35,718 nucleotides of DNA from Gammaproteobacteria bacterium (lineage in GTDB: Bacteria > Pseudomonadota > Gammaproteobacteria > Pseudomonadales > Azotimanducaceae). The DNA is taken from positions 1-35,718 of the forward strand of contig VXYL01000035.1 of the NCBI GenBank assembly GCA_009846005.1, read 5' to 3'. The position numbers and the translations under genes were made by a program. The notes under the pieces are model-generated. The model was not told where the DNA came from. It ran no database searches and saw only the letters and a program-made list of their open reading frames with translations. Below are positions 1 to 8,710 of this stretch, piece by piece. Position 1 is the stretch's first letter; each line of letters starts with the position of its first letter.

Positions 1-34
1 CGCCATCATCATGGGGGGTCTTCAGGGCAACCAT
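1..34 (-). CDS. Possible start of a further downstream gene (partial)
   Basis: On the minus strand, 39 bases after the second binding-protein gene stops, an ATG at 34 opens a frame (MVALKTPHDDG) that runs off the left edge. Eleven codons are too few to assign a family, and there is no clear ribosome-binding site. Binding proteins of this family are usually followed by inner-membrane permease genes, so this could be the next operon member, but that is inference. Confidence 0.2.
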   Translation of the reverse strand, partial: MVALKTPHDDG

Positions 35-73
35 CACGTTGCTGGTCGGTGACAGGCGCTGGCAATACACCTT

Positions 74-1915
74 TTAGCGATCCAACACGATCCGCGTGGC
101 TTTGTCTTCGTCGTACCACCACCCATCGGGAAACGGAGGTCTATAGACCGCCAGATCTTCCCGTTCCGGTCGACCGAATTTGTTCCAATAGACAATGCGA
201 AGGGGTGCAATCGCATCGAGGGGAATCTGGTAGAACCTCCAGAGTAGTACCCTATCCAAGGCGCGGCAGGCGATTGCCATTTCCTCCACGGTCGTCACCT
301 TGACTGCCTTGGCGATCAACGCGTCGACCACGGGATCCGCGATCCCGGCTATGTTGTGACTAAGGGGCTCGGACGCCGATTGAGAATGAAAAAACATGGA
401 CAGGAATACGATCGGCGGTGCGAGGATGTCGCTCCGAATGATCCTCGCGTCGTAGTCGAACTTCCGGTTCAGATTTGCGAACTGCGCGGCCTCCACCAGC
501 CGTATCCTACCGGTGATCCCAAGTAGCTTTAAGGTGCTGAGGTAAGGCAGGAGAGTACGCTGATCTGCGCCATCCACCGACAGGAATTCAATCTCGAAAG
601 GCTCAGCGGCGCTGTTGACCAGCACGCCATCCGCAATATGCCACCCGGCCTGTGCTAGCAGTTCTCGGGCCCGTTCGAGGGAGGCGCGATTGCGGCCGCT
701 GCCGGTGGACTGCGGGAATTCGAGGGCCTGGGTAAACAGCCTTTTGGGCAGTTGATCGCGAAACGGCGCCAGCAACGCAAGCTCACCCTCGCCCGGTAAT
801 CCGCGCGCCTCGAGCGTTGGCTCCCCGGAAAAATTGCTGAGTGCCCGTTCGAGCAGGCCAAAACGAAGTACTCGGTTCTCCCATTCGAAATCCACGGCGA
901 GCGTCAATGCTTCCCGAACCCGCGGGTCCTTGAACCGGTCCCGACGGTTGTTCAGGGCGATGACCCGATTGATACCGATTTCTGAGCGTTCGTCGAGATG
1001 GTCCATCACCAGCCAGCCCCTATCCCGGGCGGGAATGTCATACCCTGTTGCCCAGTAGCGCATATCCCGTTCGATCCAGGTGTCGAACAATCCCTTGCGA
1101 AACGCCTCCCGGGCGACGGTTGCATCCCGATAGACTTCGTGCCGGATCTCATCGAAGTTGAAGCGGCCCTTGTTGACGGGGATGTCTCGTCCCCAGTAGT
1201 CCGGAACCCGTTCGTAACGGATATGCCGACCCTGCCTGACGTTGGCGACCCGGTAGGGACCGCTCCCCAGTGGCGGTTCCAGCGATGCCTGGGTTGGGTC
1301 CCGCCCTTCCCAGTAGTGGGCCGGCATGATGGGAAACCAACTCAAGGGGAAGATGTTGGATACGGTTAGTTCGTTCGCAACCCGCAAGGCTATTTCGCGC
1401 TCGCTTAAGATTTCGACGGATTGCACCCACGAGAGAAATCCGCGAAGCCATATGCTGGATTGAACAAGCTCGAGGGTGAACTTCACATCCCGGGCAGTGA
1501 TCGGCATCCCGTCGTGCCACCGCGCCTCCCGATGCAAGCGAACAAAGAGGGTGCGTTTGTCGTCGGAAACGCTCAGTCCATCTGCCAGTCGGCCATAGAA
1601 GCTGCTCATCTCCTCGGCGCGGTTCGACACCAGGGAGTCGTAGAGCAAACTCACGCCTGGCGCTGCCACTAAGTTGTCCGCGATCAGAGTCAGGGTATTG
1701 AAATCAATCTGTGTCGATTGGACCAGTACGCCCCCCTTGGGCGCATCGGGATTAATGTAGTCGAAATGCGTAAAGTGAGCGGGGTATTTCAGCTCGTGGA
1801 AGAACGAGATGCCGTGTTCGTACTTCGGTTCGGCGGATGCGGTAACCAAAAGCGCCGTAGCGAGGTTCAAGAAAGCGACCCATTGCAGTAGGCGCGAGTT
1901 GGTTGCCATACGCAT
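74..1915 (-). CDS. Periplasmic family-5 solute-binding protein (YejA-like), copy 2
   Basis: This is a periplasmic receptor for an ABC importer, of the SBP_bac_5 peptide/nickel/oligopeptide superfamily, 613 residues and close to the usual YejA-like length. A signal peptide (hydrophobic run around residues 12-26, cleavage after VTASA) is followed by the family's early block HELKYPAHFTHFDYINPDAP and by LPxxGSGPYR-, WxGRDxPVNxGRFNFD- and PFPDGWWYD-type motifs. I placed the start at 1915 because GAGG lies 5 bases upstream; ATG 1909 is the alternative. A longer open frame reaching back into the preceding gene is not supported. It starts 8 bases after the stop of its neighbour, which it matches from end to end, so the two are a tandem duplication. 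No permease or ATPase gene is visible beside them. The ligand is not readable from sequence; a peptide is the default guess. Confidence 0.9.
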   Translation of the reverse strand: MRMATNSRLLQWVAFLNLATALLVTASAEPKYEHGISFFHELKYPAHFTHFDYINPDAPKGGVLVQSTQIDFNTLTLIADNLVAAPGVSLLYDSLVSNRAEEMSSFYGRLADGLSVSDDKRTLFVRLHREARWHDGMPITARDVKFTLELVQSSIWLRGFLSWVQSVEILSEREIALRVANELTVSNIFPLSWFPIMPAHYWEGRDPTQASLEPPLGSGPYRVANVRQGRHIRYERVPDYWGRDIPVNKGRFNFDEIRHEVYRDATVAREAFRKGLFDTWIERDMRYWATGYDIPARDRGWLVMDHLDERSEIGINRVIALNNRRDRFKDPRVREALTLAVDFEWENRVLRFGLLERALSNFSGEPTLEARGLPGEGELALLAPFRDQLPKRLFTQALEFPQSTGSGRNRASLERARELLAQAGWHIADGVLVNSAAEPFEIEFLSVDGADQRTLLPYLSTLKLLGITGRIRLVEAAQFANLNRKFDYDARIIRSDILAPPIVFLSMFFHSQSASEPLSHNIAGIADPVVDALIAKAVKVTTVEEMAIACRALDRVLLWRFYQIPLDAIAPLRIVYWNKFGRPEREDLAVYRPPFPDGWWYDEDKATRIVLDR

Positions 1916-1922
1916 GTGCACC

Positions 1923-3707
1923 TCAATTTGCATTCTCAATGCGATCGGCCTTGACGGGGTCGTACCACCAGCCATCCGGAAACGGCGACAAATACGTCGC
2001 CTCGGCCTCCCGCTGCGGCCGGCCGAACTTGTCCCAGTAGACGAGGTGCGGGTCGTCCACCGCATCCAGCGGGATCTGATAGAAGCTCCACAGTAGCACG
2101 CGGTCGAGGGCTCGACACGCCGCGGCCATCGAGTCAAGCGTCGATGCCGCCTTCGCCGCATCGACCAGGGCGTCGACCGCCGGATGACCGATCCCCGCGT
2201 GGTTGAACGAAAGCGGCGCATCGACCGCTTGGGAATGAAAAGCCAGATGCAGCTCCCAGGGCGGCAACCCGAAGTCGCCGATCCTGATGAATGCGTCGTA
2301 GTCTCGGTTCCGCAGCCGATTGGCGTACTGGGCGCCCTCGACCATCCTGATTCGACTCTCGATACCGAGCGCGGTCAGCGCGTCGACGTAGGGCAACAAC
2401 CTGCGTTGCTCCGCCGGAACGCGCGCCAGAAACTCGATCGTGAAGGGTTCGCCTCCCTCGCCGATGAGGACGCCGTTGCGCATCTGCCACCCTGCCTCCG
2501 CCAAGAGCGCTTGCGCCCGTACTAGACCCGGACGATTGCGCCCGACGCCACTCGTGCGCGGAAATCGAAAGGCCTCGGTGAACACTCGCTCGGGTATCTG
2601 ATCGCGAAAGGGCTCGAGGAGCTCTCGCTCCGACTCGCTCGGCAAGCCCGTGGCGGCAAACACCGAGTTCTGAAAGTAACTGTCGGCGCGGGTCAGGCGA
2701 CCGGTAAACAGCGCACGATTCTGCCACTCGAAATCGAACGCCAGGGACAGGGCTTCCCGCACCTGCGCATCGTCGAAAGGATGGCGGCGGTTGTTCAGGA
2801 TCAACCAGAACCGCGCGCCGATGTCCATCCGGTAACGCCGCTTGCCCTGCACCAGCCAGCCCTTGTCGCGGGCCGGGGTGTCGAAGGCCAGGATGTCGTG
2901 CCCCCACTGCAACCAAACGTCGAGCAGCCCCTTTCGCAGCGCCTCGCGCGCCACCGTCGCGTCGCGGTAGACGTCGTAGAGGATCGTGTCGAAGTTGAAC
3001 CTGCCCCGATTGACGGGAAGGTCGCGGCCCCAATAGTCTGTTACGCGTTCGTAGCGAACGAAGCGGCCTTTCTCGACCGCCGCGATCCGGTACGGACCGC
3101 TGCCCAGGGGCGGCGTGAGGGTCGCGATGGTGGGATCCTTGTCCCCCCAGTAGTGCGCGGGCAGTATGGGAATGTAGTTGGCGAGCGGCGTGAGGCTCAG
3201 GCTGGGATCCGCGATCGTTCGAATCACGAACTCCCGATCGTTGACGATGTCGACCGACTCGAACCACGGCGACGCCATGCGAATGGTCGAGCTGGTGGCG
3301 TCGGCCTTGATGGCGTCGAAGGTGAACTTGACGTCGTTCGATGTGATCGGCATCCCATCGTGCCAACGCGCGCCGGGGTGCAGCCGAAAGACAATCGATC
3401 GGCGATCGGCGCCGAGCGCGATCTGCTCGGCCAGGCTGCCATAGTACGCCGCAGGCTCATCGCCCGCGCGCAGCAGCAAGGTCTCGTAGACCCAGTTCAA
3501 TCCCGGCGCGCGCTGGGGATTCAACAGCGGCGAGAGCGTGCTGAAGTCGGTCATGGAGGGCATGACCAGCGTGCCGCCCTTCGGCGCGTCGGGATTGACG
3601 AACGCGAAATGGCGAAAGTCGGGAGGATATTTCAATTCGTGGAGAATCGACACGCCGTGCCGGAACACGAGCGGCGCTGGATCGGCGTGGCTCGCCGGAC
3701 CCAGCAA
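1923..3707 (-). CDS. Periplasmic family-5 solute-binding protein (YejA-like), copy 1
   Basis: This is the paralogue of the gene at 74-1915, with the same block order: HELKYPPDFRHFAFVNPDAP near the N terminus, GSGPYR, WGRDLPVNRGRFNFD and a PFPDGWWYD end. The first conventional start in frame is TTG at 3707, with no ribosome-binding site. Starting there would leave only LGPASHA of the signal peptide. The codons just upstream in the same frame read VLATLLLLGPASHA, clearly a signal-peptide core, yet no ATG, GTG or TTG precedes it in frame. Either a non-standard start is used or a small indel has separated the start from the leader. The body of the gene is intact. It follows the STN-TonB receptor and probably belongs to its operon. 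The likely role is delivering the receptor's substrate to an inner-membrane ABC transporter. Confidence 0.85.
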   Translation of the reverse strand: MLGPASHADPAPLVFRHGVSILHELKYPPDFRHFAFVNPDAPKGGTLVMPSMTDFSTLSPLLNPQRAPGLNWVYETLLLRAGDEPAAYYGSLAEQIALGADRRSIVFRLHPGARWHDGMPITSNDVKFTFDAIKADATSSTIRMASPWFESVDIVNDREFVIRTIADPSLSLTPLANYIPILPAHYWGDKDPTIATLTPPLGSGPYRIAAVEKGRFVRYERVTDYWGRDLPVNRGRFNFDTILYDVYRDATVAREALRKGLLDVWLQWGHDILAFDTPARDKGWLVQGKRRYRMDIGARFWLILNNRRHPFDDAQVREALSLAFDFEWQNRALFTGRLTRADSYFQNSVFAATGLPSESERELLEPFRDQIPERVFTEAFRFPRTSGVGRNRPGLVRAQALLAEAGWQMRNGVLIGEGGEPFTIEFLARVPAEQRRLLPYVDALTALGIESRIRMVEGAQYANRLRNRDYDAFIRIGDFGLPPWELHLAFHSQAVDAPLSFNHAGIGHPAVDALVDAAKAASTLDSMAAACRALDRVLLWSFYQIPLDAVDDPHLVYWDKFGRPQREAEATYLSPFPDGWWYDPVKADRIENAN

Positions 3708-3745
3708 GAGCAGCGTGGCAAGAACGCAGCTTGCGGATCTCGCCG

Positions 3746-3779
3746 GGGTTACCCCCGCCCGATCGGGTGGAGGTAACCC
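3746..3779. repeat. 34-bp near-perfect palindrome between TonB receptor and binding-protein genes
   Basis: The arms GGGTTACC and GGTAACCC flank a self-complementary centre, CCCGATCGGG. Fifteen of 17 symmetric positions pair, and there is no unpaired loop. It lies 12 bases beyond the receptor stop and covers the region where the binding-protein start should be. It could be an operator for a dimeric regulator, an RNA hairpin limiting read-through, or a small mobile-repeat scar. There is no T-run, so a classical rho-independent terminator is unlikely. Confidence 0.6.
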
Positions 3780-3790
3780 TGGTTCAAAGC

Positions 3791-6775
3791 TCAGAACCGC
3801 GGCTGCCAGCGGACCTGCAGCCCGATCCGCCGCGGATCGGTGAGCGTGCCCATCGTCTGCGACTCGCGGCCTTCGTGGTAGGACACGGGGACGAACTGCA
3901 CGAGGCCGATCTCATCGGTCAGGTTCTGCACGTACGCGGTCACCGACCAGACATCGTCCGCCGACATCCACCTCGCGCGGAGGTCCCAGCGTTCATACGC
4001 CGGCATCTTGTAGAAGTCGAGGTTACCGATATCGGGATAACGCGAACCGGTATAGCTCAAGGTCGAGAGCAACTGCAACCGTCCCCCAGCGGTGAGCGGT
4101 CGCTCGTGCACGAGCGTCAGTGCCGCCTTGTGCGTCGGTTGCATGGGCAGTCGATTGCCGGTCACGTCCTCCGGCGCCGGATAGGGACGAGACATGGGCT
4201 CACCGGCAAGGGTCACGTATTCGTGAATCAGGAAATCGTTGTCCGGATTGCCGCGGATGGCGGCCGAATGCGGGCCGAGACTGGAGTCCTGGAAGTTGTA
4301 GTAGCCGTCCACGCGCCACTGCTCGTTGAGCCGATACTCGGCGCTGAGCTCAAAGCCCGAGAGCTCCGTCCCGTCCACGTTGGCGGTGTACTCGGTATTT
4401 GGGGAGATGTGGTGGGGCTGCAAGAAGCCAGGTGGCACCTCCTGCGTCAAGAGAATCTGGTAGTTCTCGATGTCGCTGTAGTACACGGCCGCCGTTAACC
4501 GCAACCGATCGTCGGCGAATATTCCCTTGACACCCAGTTCATAGTTTATGTTGGTCTCTTCTTCGACGGGATCGGTGGGTACCGGTGGCGTGTTCGGCGA
4601 TCCTTCGTCGTAGTTGAACGAGCCGGCGCGATAGCCGGTGGAGAGGCGGCCATAGAACAGCCTGTTCTCAACCGGCGTGTACTCGACACCGATATGACCG
4701 ATGGTCTTGTCCCAGCTAACCTTTTCACCGGGCTGCAAATGGCCGAACAAATTGGAGATGTCGAAAAAGACCAGTACGGGCACACCGGCAATACCGATGG
4801 TCGTAGACCCATCGAAACCGGGCCTGTCTTTCGTGTCCTTTGAATAACGCAGACCGCCCGACACGAGCCAATGCTCATCGATGCGGTAATCAGCGCTGAT
4901 GAACGCCGCACGGGTTTCCGACGTATGACGCGATAGGAGTTCAAACGCATGGGTGTGATCGCTGCCCGGCGGACAAGTGAAATACAGATCTGGTAGTCTC
5001 GACTCTATCCCCAACCCGAAGAGCTCGAGCATCTCCTGGCACCCGCCGAAGCCCACGGCCTGGGCCGCCTCGTCGGCGTTGAGAAAGCGGAAAGTCGTGC
5101 TGAAACTGTCGATCTCCATGTCCCACGCGTTTTCGACGTCGTAATAAAAGACGCCGCTTACGAAATTAAACGGGCCGTCGAAGTTCGACAACAGCTGCAA
5201 CTCGTGTGAGGTCTCCTCATACGGAAAAAAGTTCTCCTGTCGATCATTTATAAACGGCACCAAGCCGTCGCTCGCCAGGGAAACATCCTGCGCACTACTG
5301 ACTCTGTTCGTATTGTCGTTGTCGCGACTGCTGCTTTGAAGAATATCCGCCAAACCGAAGTTGTAGCGCAGCGTCAAGGTCTCCGTGAGATCGAACATGG
5401 CATAGGCGATTACCGTTTCGCGGTGGCTGTCCTGAATGCCCGGCGCGTTGACATTGGTAATGTTCTTCAACTTGCCGCACTTGAACCCCACCACGTTGGG
5501 CGGACAGTTGGGGTCGATCGACGGCACGGAGCCTTCATAGAGGTACCAGTTGTTGGGATGGCACCCATCGATCAGGGCGGAATACGTCAGCCCGGGGAAT
5601 TCGGCGCACTCGACGTCGCGAACGCGATCCGAAATGGAGATATGGGTGCGCGGTGCACCCGTGTCCTCCACGTAGCCGTAACGGAGGTTCACCTCCAGGC
5701 GATCGGTTTCGAACCTGAGCTGCGGCGAGATGCTGCGTTGATCGGGCTCGTCGTAGTCGCCGCCAAAGCCGATGTTTTCCTGCGCGCCGTCGCCCACGAA
5801 GTAGCCGCCGGTGATGCGGAAGCTAAAGTGATCCGATAGCGGGCCGCCGAAGGCGACGTTGACCCGCTGCGTCATTTGATCGGTGACCTCCGCGATGACC
5901 AGCGCATCCCACTCGTCGGTGGGCTTCTTGGTGTAATAGTTGATAGCGCCGCCAATGGCGTTGCGGCCGAACATCGTCCCCTGGGGCCCACGCAGCACTT
6001 CAATGCGTTCGAGGTCGAACAGGTGCGCGTCCAGACCGTATTCGGCGAAGGTGAATACACCATCGACATAGGTTGCGACGGCTTCGTCGCGCGATATGTC
6101 GACGCCGGCCTTGTCCCCGCCGCGGGCCGTTCCCATGCCGCGCATGGTGGTGCCGTGGCCGAGCCCCTCGGTGGGATCGCCGAACTGCAATCCCGGCACG
6201 AGCTGCTCTAAGTCCATGGCATTCTGGATCCCGAGTTCGTCGATCTTGGTGTCGTTCAGGACGGTCATGCTCATCGGCACGTTGAGGACGTTCTCCTCGC
6301 GCCGTTCGGCGGTGACGATGATCTCCTCGGTGATGCGCGTGGCGGGTTCCTCGGCGTCTTGGGCAAAACCCGGCGACGCGACTAGGACGGCGGCGAGCGT
6401 GGCCCCGATGCGTCGCAGTAGCGGTCTTCTCTCAATCTCAGGTTCTTCCATTGGTCCATCCTCCGTGTTCCCTGGTTCAGCGGTCCCGTCAAGCGAGATC
6501 TGCAGAACCCGTTTGTCGGAGAGGCTGCCTGCAATCCCCGTGCCCCGGAGCAGCGCTTCCACGGCTTGGGTCAAGGTGAAACGCCCAACGACCTCGTTGG
6601 CTTGGCGGCCCTGGGCAAGGTCGTAGGGGAACAGCACGATGGTGTCGGTCTGCTCGGCTAACCGGGTGAGCGTTTCCGCCGCGTCCAACGACGGTATGTC
6701 GATGTCGTAGCGTGGCTCGGCGTTCGTGGCACCCCATGCCCACGAACAGCCCAAGACCAAGATCGCCAGGCGCAT
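3791..6775 (-). CDS. TonB-dependent outer-membrane receptor with N-terminal STN domain
   Basis: This is a FecA-type transducing receptor of 994 residues. The signal peptide MRLAILVLGCSWAWGATNA is followed by an STN domain (about residues 20-95, DIDIPSLDAAETLTRLAEQT ... VLQISLDG), which in this class contacts FecR in the periplasm. Next comes an internal Met109 with its own second signal peptide (RRPLLRRIGATLAAVLVASP, then GFAQ), then a TonB-box-like ITEEIIVTA, the plug (DLERIEVLRGPQGTMFGRNA) and the barrel, ending in the Phe typical of outer-membrane proteins. GTG 6835 is an alternative start; neither has a good ribosome-binding site, whereas internal ATG 6451 has GGAGG 8 bases upstream. It lies 163 bases after fecR, in the order sigma-FecR-receptor. 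The substrate is unknown. The barrel closely resembles the broad class that includes siderophore, vitamin and peptide/glycan receptors. Confidence 0.92.
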   Translation of the reverse strand: MRLAILVLGCSWAWGATNAEPRYDIDIPSLDAAETLTRLAEQTDTIVLFPYDLAQGRQANEVVGRFTLTQAVEALLRGTGIAGSLSDKRVLQISLDGTAEPGNTEDGPMEEPEIERRPLLRRIGATLAAVLVASPGFAQDAEEPATRITEEIIVTAERREENVLNVPMSMTVLNDTKIDELGIQNAMDLEQLVPGLQFGDPTEGLGHGTTMRGMGTARGGDKAGVDISRDEAVATYVDGVFTFAEYGLDAHLFDLERIEVLRGPQGTMFGRNAIGGAINYYTKKPTDEWDALVIAEVTDQMTQRVNVAFGGPLSDHFSFRITGGYFVGDGAQENIGFGGDYDEPDQRSISPQLRFETDRLEVNLRYGYVEDTGAPRTHISISDRVRDVECAEFPGLTYSALIDGCHPNNWYLYEGSVPSIDPNCPPNVVGFKCGKLKNITNVNAPGIQDSHRETVIAYAMFDLTETLTLRYNFGLADILQSSSRDNDNTNRVSSAQDVSLASDGLVPFINDRQENFFPYEETSHELQLLSNFDGPFNFVSGVFYYDVENAWDMEIDSFSTTFRFLNADEAAQAVGFGGCQEMLELFGLGIESRLPDLYFTCPPGSDHTHAFELLSRHTSETRAAFISADYRIDEHWLVSGGLRYSKDTKDRPGFDGSTTIGIAGVPVLVFFDISNLFGHLQPGEKVSWDKTIGHIGVEYTPVENRLFYGRLSTGYRAGSFNYDEGSPNTPPVPTDPVEEETNINYELGVKGIFADDRLRLTAAVYYSDIENYQILLTQEVPPGFLQPHHISPNTEYTANVDGTELSGFELSAEYRLNEQWRVDGYYNFQDSSLGPHSAAIRGNPDNDFLIHEYVTLAGEPMSRPYPAPEDVTGNRLPMQPTHKAALTLVHERPLTAGGRLQLLSTLSYTGSRYPDIGNLDFYKMPAYERWDLRARWMSADDVWSVTAYVQNLTDEIGLVQFVPVSYHEGRESQTMGTLTDPRRIGLQVRWQPRF
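6362..6499 (-). repeat. 138-bp leader repeat, copy A (inside the STN-TonB receptor gene)
   Basis: Read on the minus strand, this block aligns without gaps to 8843-8980 on the plus strand, with about 117 of 138 bases identical by hand count. It encodes the end of the STN domain (ISLDGTAEPGNTEDG), a GGAGG site at 6460-6464, an ATG at 6451 and a full signal peptide. Here the block is in frame with the upstream STN domain. Confidence 0.85.
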
Positions 6776-6938
6776 GGCATCGCCAACCGATGGCCCTCGT
6801 CCCCACCTGCCGGTATTCCCTAGGTACCGTCTCACCTTTCAAACGGCCTCGTCACCTATACGACTATCGGGGGGACGCAACCCGCAACGGGATTGGCATG
6901 GCCTCCGCAAGTGCGATCCGCCACCCGAGCCCCCGCAG

Positions 6939-8048
6939 CTATCTGTCGGCGGTGATCTCGATGCGGTCGTCGCCAATGCGTGTGACCCGCAGGCCGAAGT
7001 TGGTCTCGAGGGCCGCGATCATGCCGTCGGTTTCGCCGACCGCGATGCGCCCACCGATCCGGATGGCTCTTACCTCGGCATCCGGGATATCGACCGTGAC
7101 CGTCGTGTAGCGGCTGATCTCCGCCACCACCTGCTCCAAGGGGTCGCCGGCGAATGTCAACAGCCCGTCCCGCCAGCCAAGCTTCTTCGCGATGTCGAGC
7201 GGCTCGACGGTCCGGATCTCGTCGATCGCACCGGCGTGCTGTCCGGACCGCCAGATCGTTGTCTGCTGCCCCACCTGCAAGGTAGCGAGCACTTGCAGCG
7301 CGTCTACGGCGGGGTCGTGGCTAGGGAGTCCGGGGGGACGCGGGTTGCCGGTCGTCGCGATCTCGACGCTTCCTTCCGTCACCAGCACATCCACGTCGCC
7401 GCCCTTGATGTGGACAGCAAACGCCGTTCCCACCGCTTGGATCCGACTGTTTCCGGCATAGACCCGAAAGGGCCGTTCCCCGTTCGGGGCCACCGTGAAG
7501 TGAGCTTCGCCCGCCTTCAGGCGGATGTCCCGATGGCGCTCTGTGTACTCCACCGACAGCCGGGTGTTGGTGTTCAACCGGGCGATGGAGCCGTCGGCCA
7601 AGGTGATTGTCCGCTGCTCCCCGATGGCGGTTGCATAGGTCCCGTCGCCGCCGATCCCGTTGGCTGCCCGATGGACGCGGGTGTCGGTGCCGGTGGAAGC
7701 GGTGTTGGCGACGAAGACAGCGACCCCCGCGAGCACGGCGGCAGCGGCAACGCCAGCGACCATCGAAACCGGGCCGAGACGGGTACGGGTTCTGTCTGCT
7801 TGTCCGCGCTCCTCCTGTCTGGGCTTGTCCAGCGGAATGGCCAACTCCGTCAAGACGTTCGCCCTGCCCCAGAACTGCGCCAAGCCACGGAGTTGCTTGA
7901 CGTGTGCCGGGCTCCGCGCAAGCCATGCCCTGAGTTCCTCCCGCTCTTCGGCAGAAAGCGCTTCATCGCCGTCGAGCCTGATCAGCCAAGCGCCCGCCTC
8001 CGCCTCGGCAGTGTGCCGGTCCGGGAACTTGAGAAGGGTCGGTTTCAT
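6939..8048 (-). CDS. fecR: FecR-type anti-sigma/transmembrane regulator
   Basis: This is an inner-membrane protein of 369 residues that in FecIRA systems holds or activates its ECF sigma factor and receives the signal from the receptor's STN domain. The cytoplasmic N-terminal part has the pattern of the FecR N-terminal domain (AGAWLIRLDGDEALSAEERE, then LRAWLARSPAHVKQL). One membrane helix follows at about 93-113 (VSMVAGVAAAAVLAGVAVFV). The periplasmic FecR domain comes next (TLADGSIARLNTNTRLSVEY, then GEAHFTVAPNGERPFRVYAG and VGTAFAVHIKGGDVDVLVTE). The C-terminal segment resembles an STN fold, as is usual. Its ATG overlaps the sigma-factor stop as ATGA, indicating translational coupling. The symbol is by family; its partner is inferred from position. 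Confidence 0.93.
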   Translation of the reverse strand: MKPTLLKFPDRHTAEAEAGAWLIRLDGDEALSAEEREELRAWLARSPAHVKQLRGLAQFWGRANVLTELAIPLDKPRQEERGQADRTRTRLGPVSMVAGVAAAAVLAGVAVFVANTASTGTDTRVHRAANGIGGDGTYATAIGEQRTITLADGSIARLNTNTRLSVEYTERHRDIRLKAGEAHFTVAPNGERPFRVYAGNSRIQAVGTAFAVHIKGGDVDVLVTEGSVEIATTGNPRPPGLPSHDPAVDALQVLATLQVGQQTTIWRSGQHAGAIDEIRTVEPLDIAKKLGWRDGLLTFAGDPLEQVVAEISRYTTVTVDIPDAEVRAIRIGGRIAVGETDGMIAALETNFGLRVTRIGDDRIEITADR

Positions 8049-8644
8049 CGTCTACGTTCTTGCCCGACCAAGGATCTCAGCACAGAGGGTGACTTTCGCG
8101 ATGCTCCTTCGCGTCGCTCCACGTATGCCCGGCAGGCAAGCACCCCTTTGAGCATGTATTTCTCCACCGAACTGACAGACAAGGACATTCGCTCCGCGAT
8201 CTCCTTGTGCGTCAGTCCGTAGACCTTGCGCAAGATGTACACCTGCTTGCATTTCTCCGGCAAGTGGGCCACTGCCTCGCAATGCAGGCCCAAGGACTCC
8301 TCGGCTGCAACTTGCTCCTCAAGGGGAGTGTCTCCCTCTAAGACTACGGCCGGCCCCAAATCATCAATCAAATCGGTCATCTGGCGCGATTTCTGGGTCA
8401 GCTTTGTGAGCGCGAGGTTCCTCGCCGACCGGTACAGGTACGCTTCCGGCTGGTCGATCCGCCTGCTCTGCTCGGCGACGTAGGCTCGCAAGTACGCCTC
8501 CTGGGCGATGTCCTCGATGTCCTCTCGTCGGGTTAGGAGACGACCGAGAAAGCTCTTGATCGAGCTGTGGTTCTCGACGAACGCACGCGAGACCCCCGAC
8601 AACGCCTTGCCCTTGCCCGCCCCGCGTTCGATGGACTCCGCCAC
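8045..8644 (-). CDS. fecI: ECF RNA polymerase sigma factor, FecI-like
   Basis: This is an extracytoplasmic-function sigma factor expected to recruit RNA polymerase to the receptor promoters when FecR signals. Region 2 is seen in RAFVENHSSIKSFLGRLLTR, EDIEDIAQEAYLRAYV and YLYRSARNLALTKL. Region 4 is seen in LPEKCKQVYILRKVYGLTHK with the helix-turn-helix EIAERMSLSVSSVEKYMLKG. The frame is open to 8824, but that extension has no sigma-like sequence. I chose GTG 8644, which has GGAGG 5 bases upstream and gives 199 residues, a normal size for the family. The gene overlaps fecR by four bases. It is divergent from the second TonB receptor, so it may control both sides. The symbol is by family only. 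Confidence 0.9.
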   Translation of the reverse strand: MAESIERGAGKGKALSGVSRAFVENHSSIKSFLGRLLTRREDIEDIAQEAYLRAYVAEQSRRIDQPEAYLYRSARNLALTKLTQKSRQMTDLIDDLGPAVVLEGDTPLEEQVAAEESLGLHCEAVAHLPEKCKQVYILRKVYGLTHKEIAERMSLSVSSVEKYMLKGVLACRAYVERREGASRKSPSVLRSLVGQERRR

Positions 8645-8680
8645 GGCAACCTCCGGTGGCCCCTCTCGGACCGTCGGCGT

Positions 8681-8710
8681 AGGATAACGACCGGAGGGCG
8701 GGATCGTCGA
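8681..8710 (-). promoter_or_regulatory. Candidate promoter for the sigma-fecR operon
   Basis: On the minus strand TCGACG (8705-8710) and TATCCT (8681-8686) are 18 bases apart and would place transcription start about 25-30 bases before the GTG at 8644. The match to the sigma-70 consensus is only moderate, and an ECF-type promoter is equally possible. Confidence 0.25.

Noticed and set aside
1916-2221. N-terminal extension of the second binding protein
   Set aside because: The extension is Arg-rich, overlaps the preceding gene's coding end, and a ribosome-binding site with signal peptide marks the start at 1915.
2781-3776. Long plus-strand frame opposite the first binding protein
   Set aside because: It lies antisense to a gene with clear family motifs and has the low-complexity Arg/Val/Asp-rich look of a GC-rich shadow frame.
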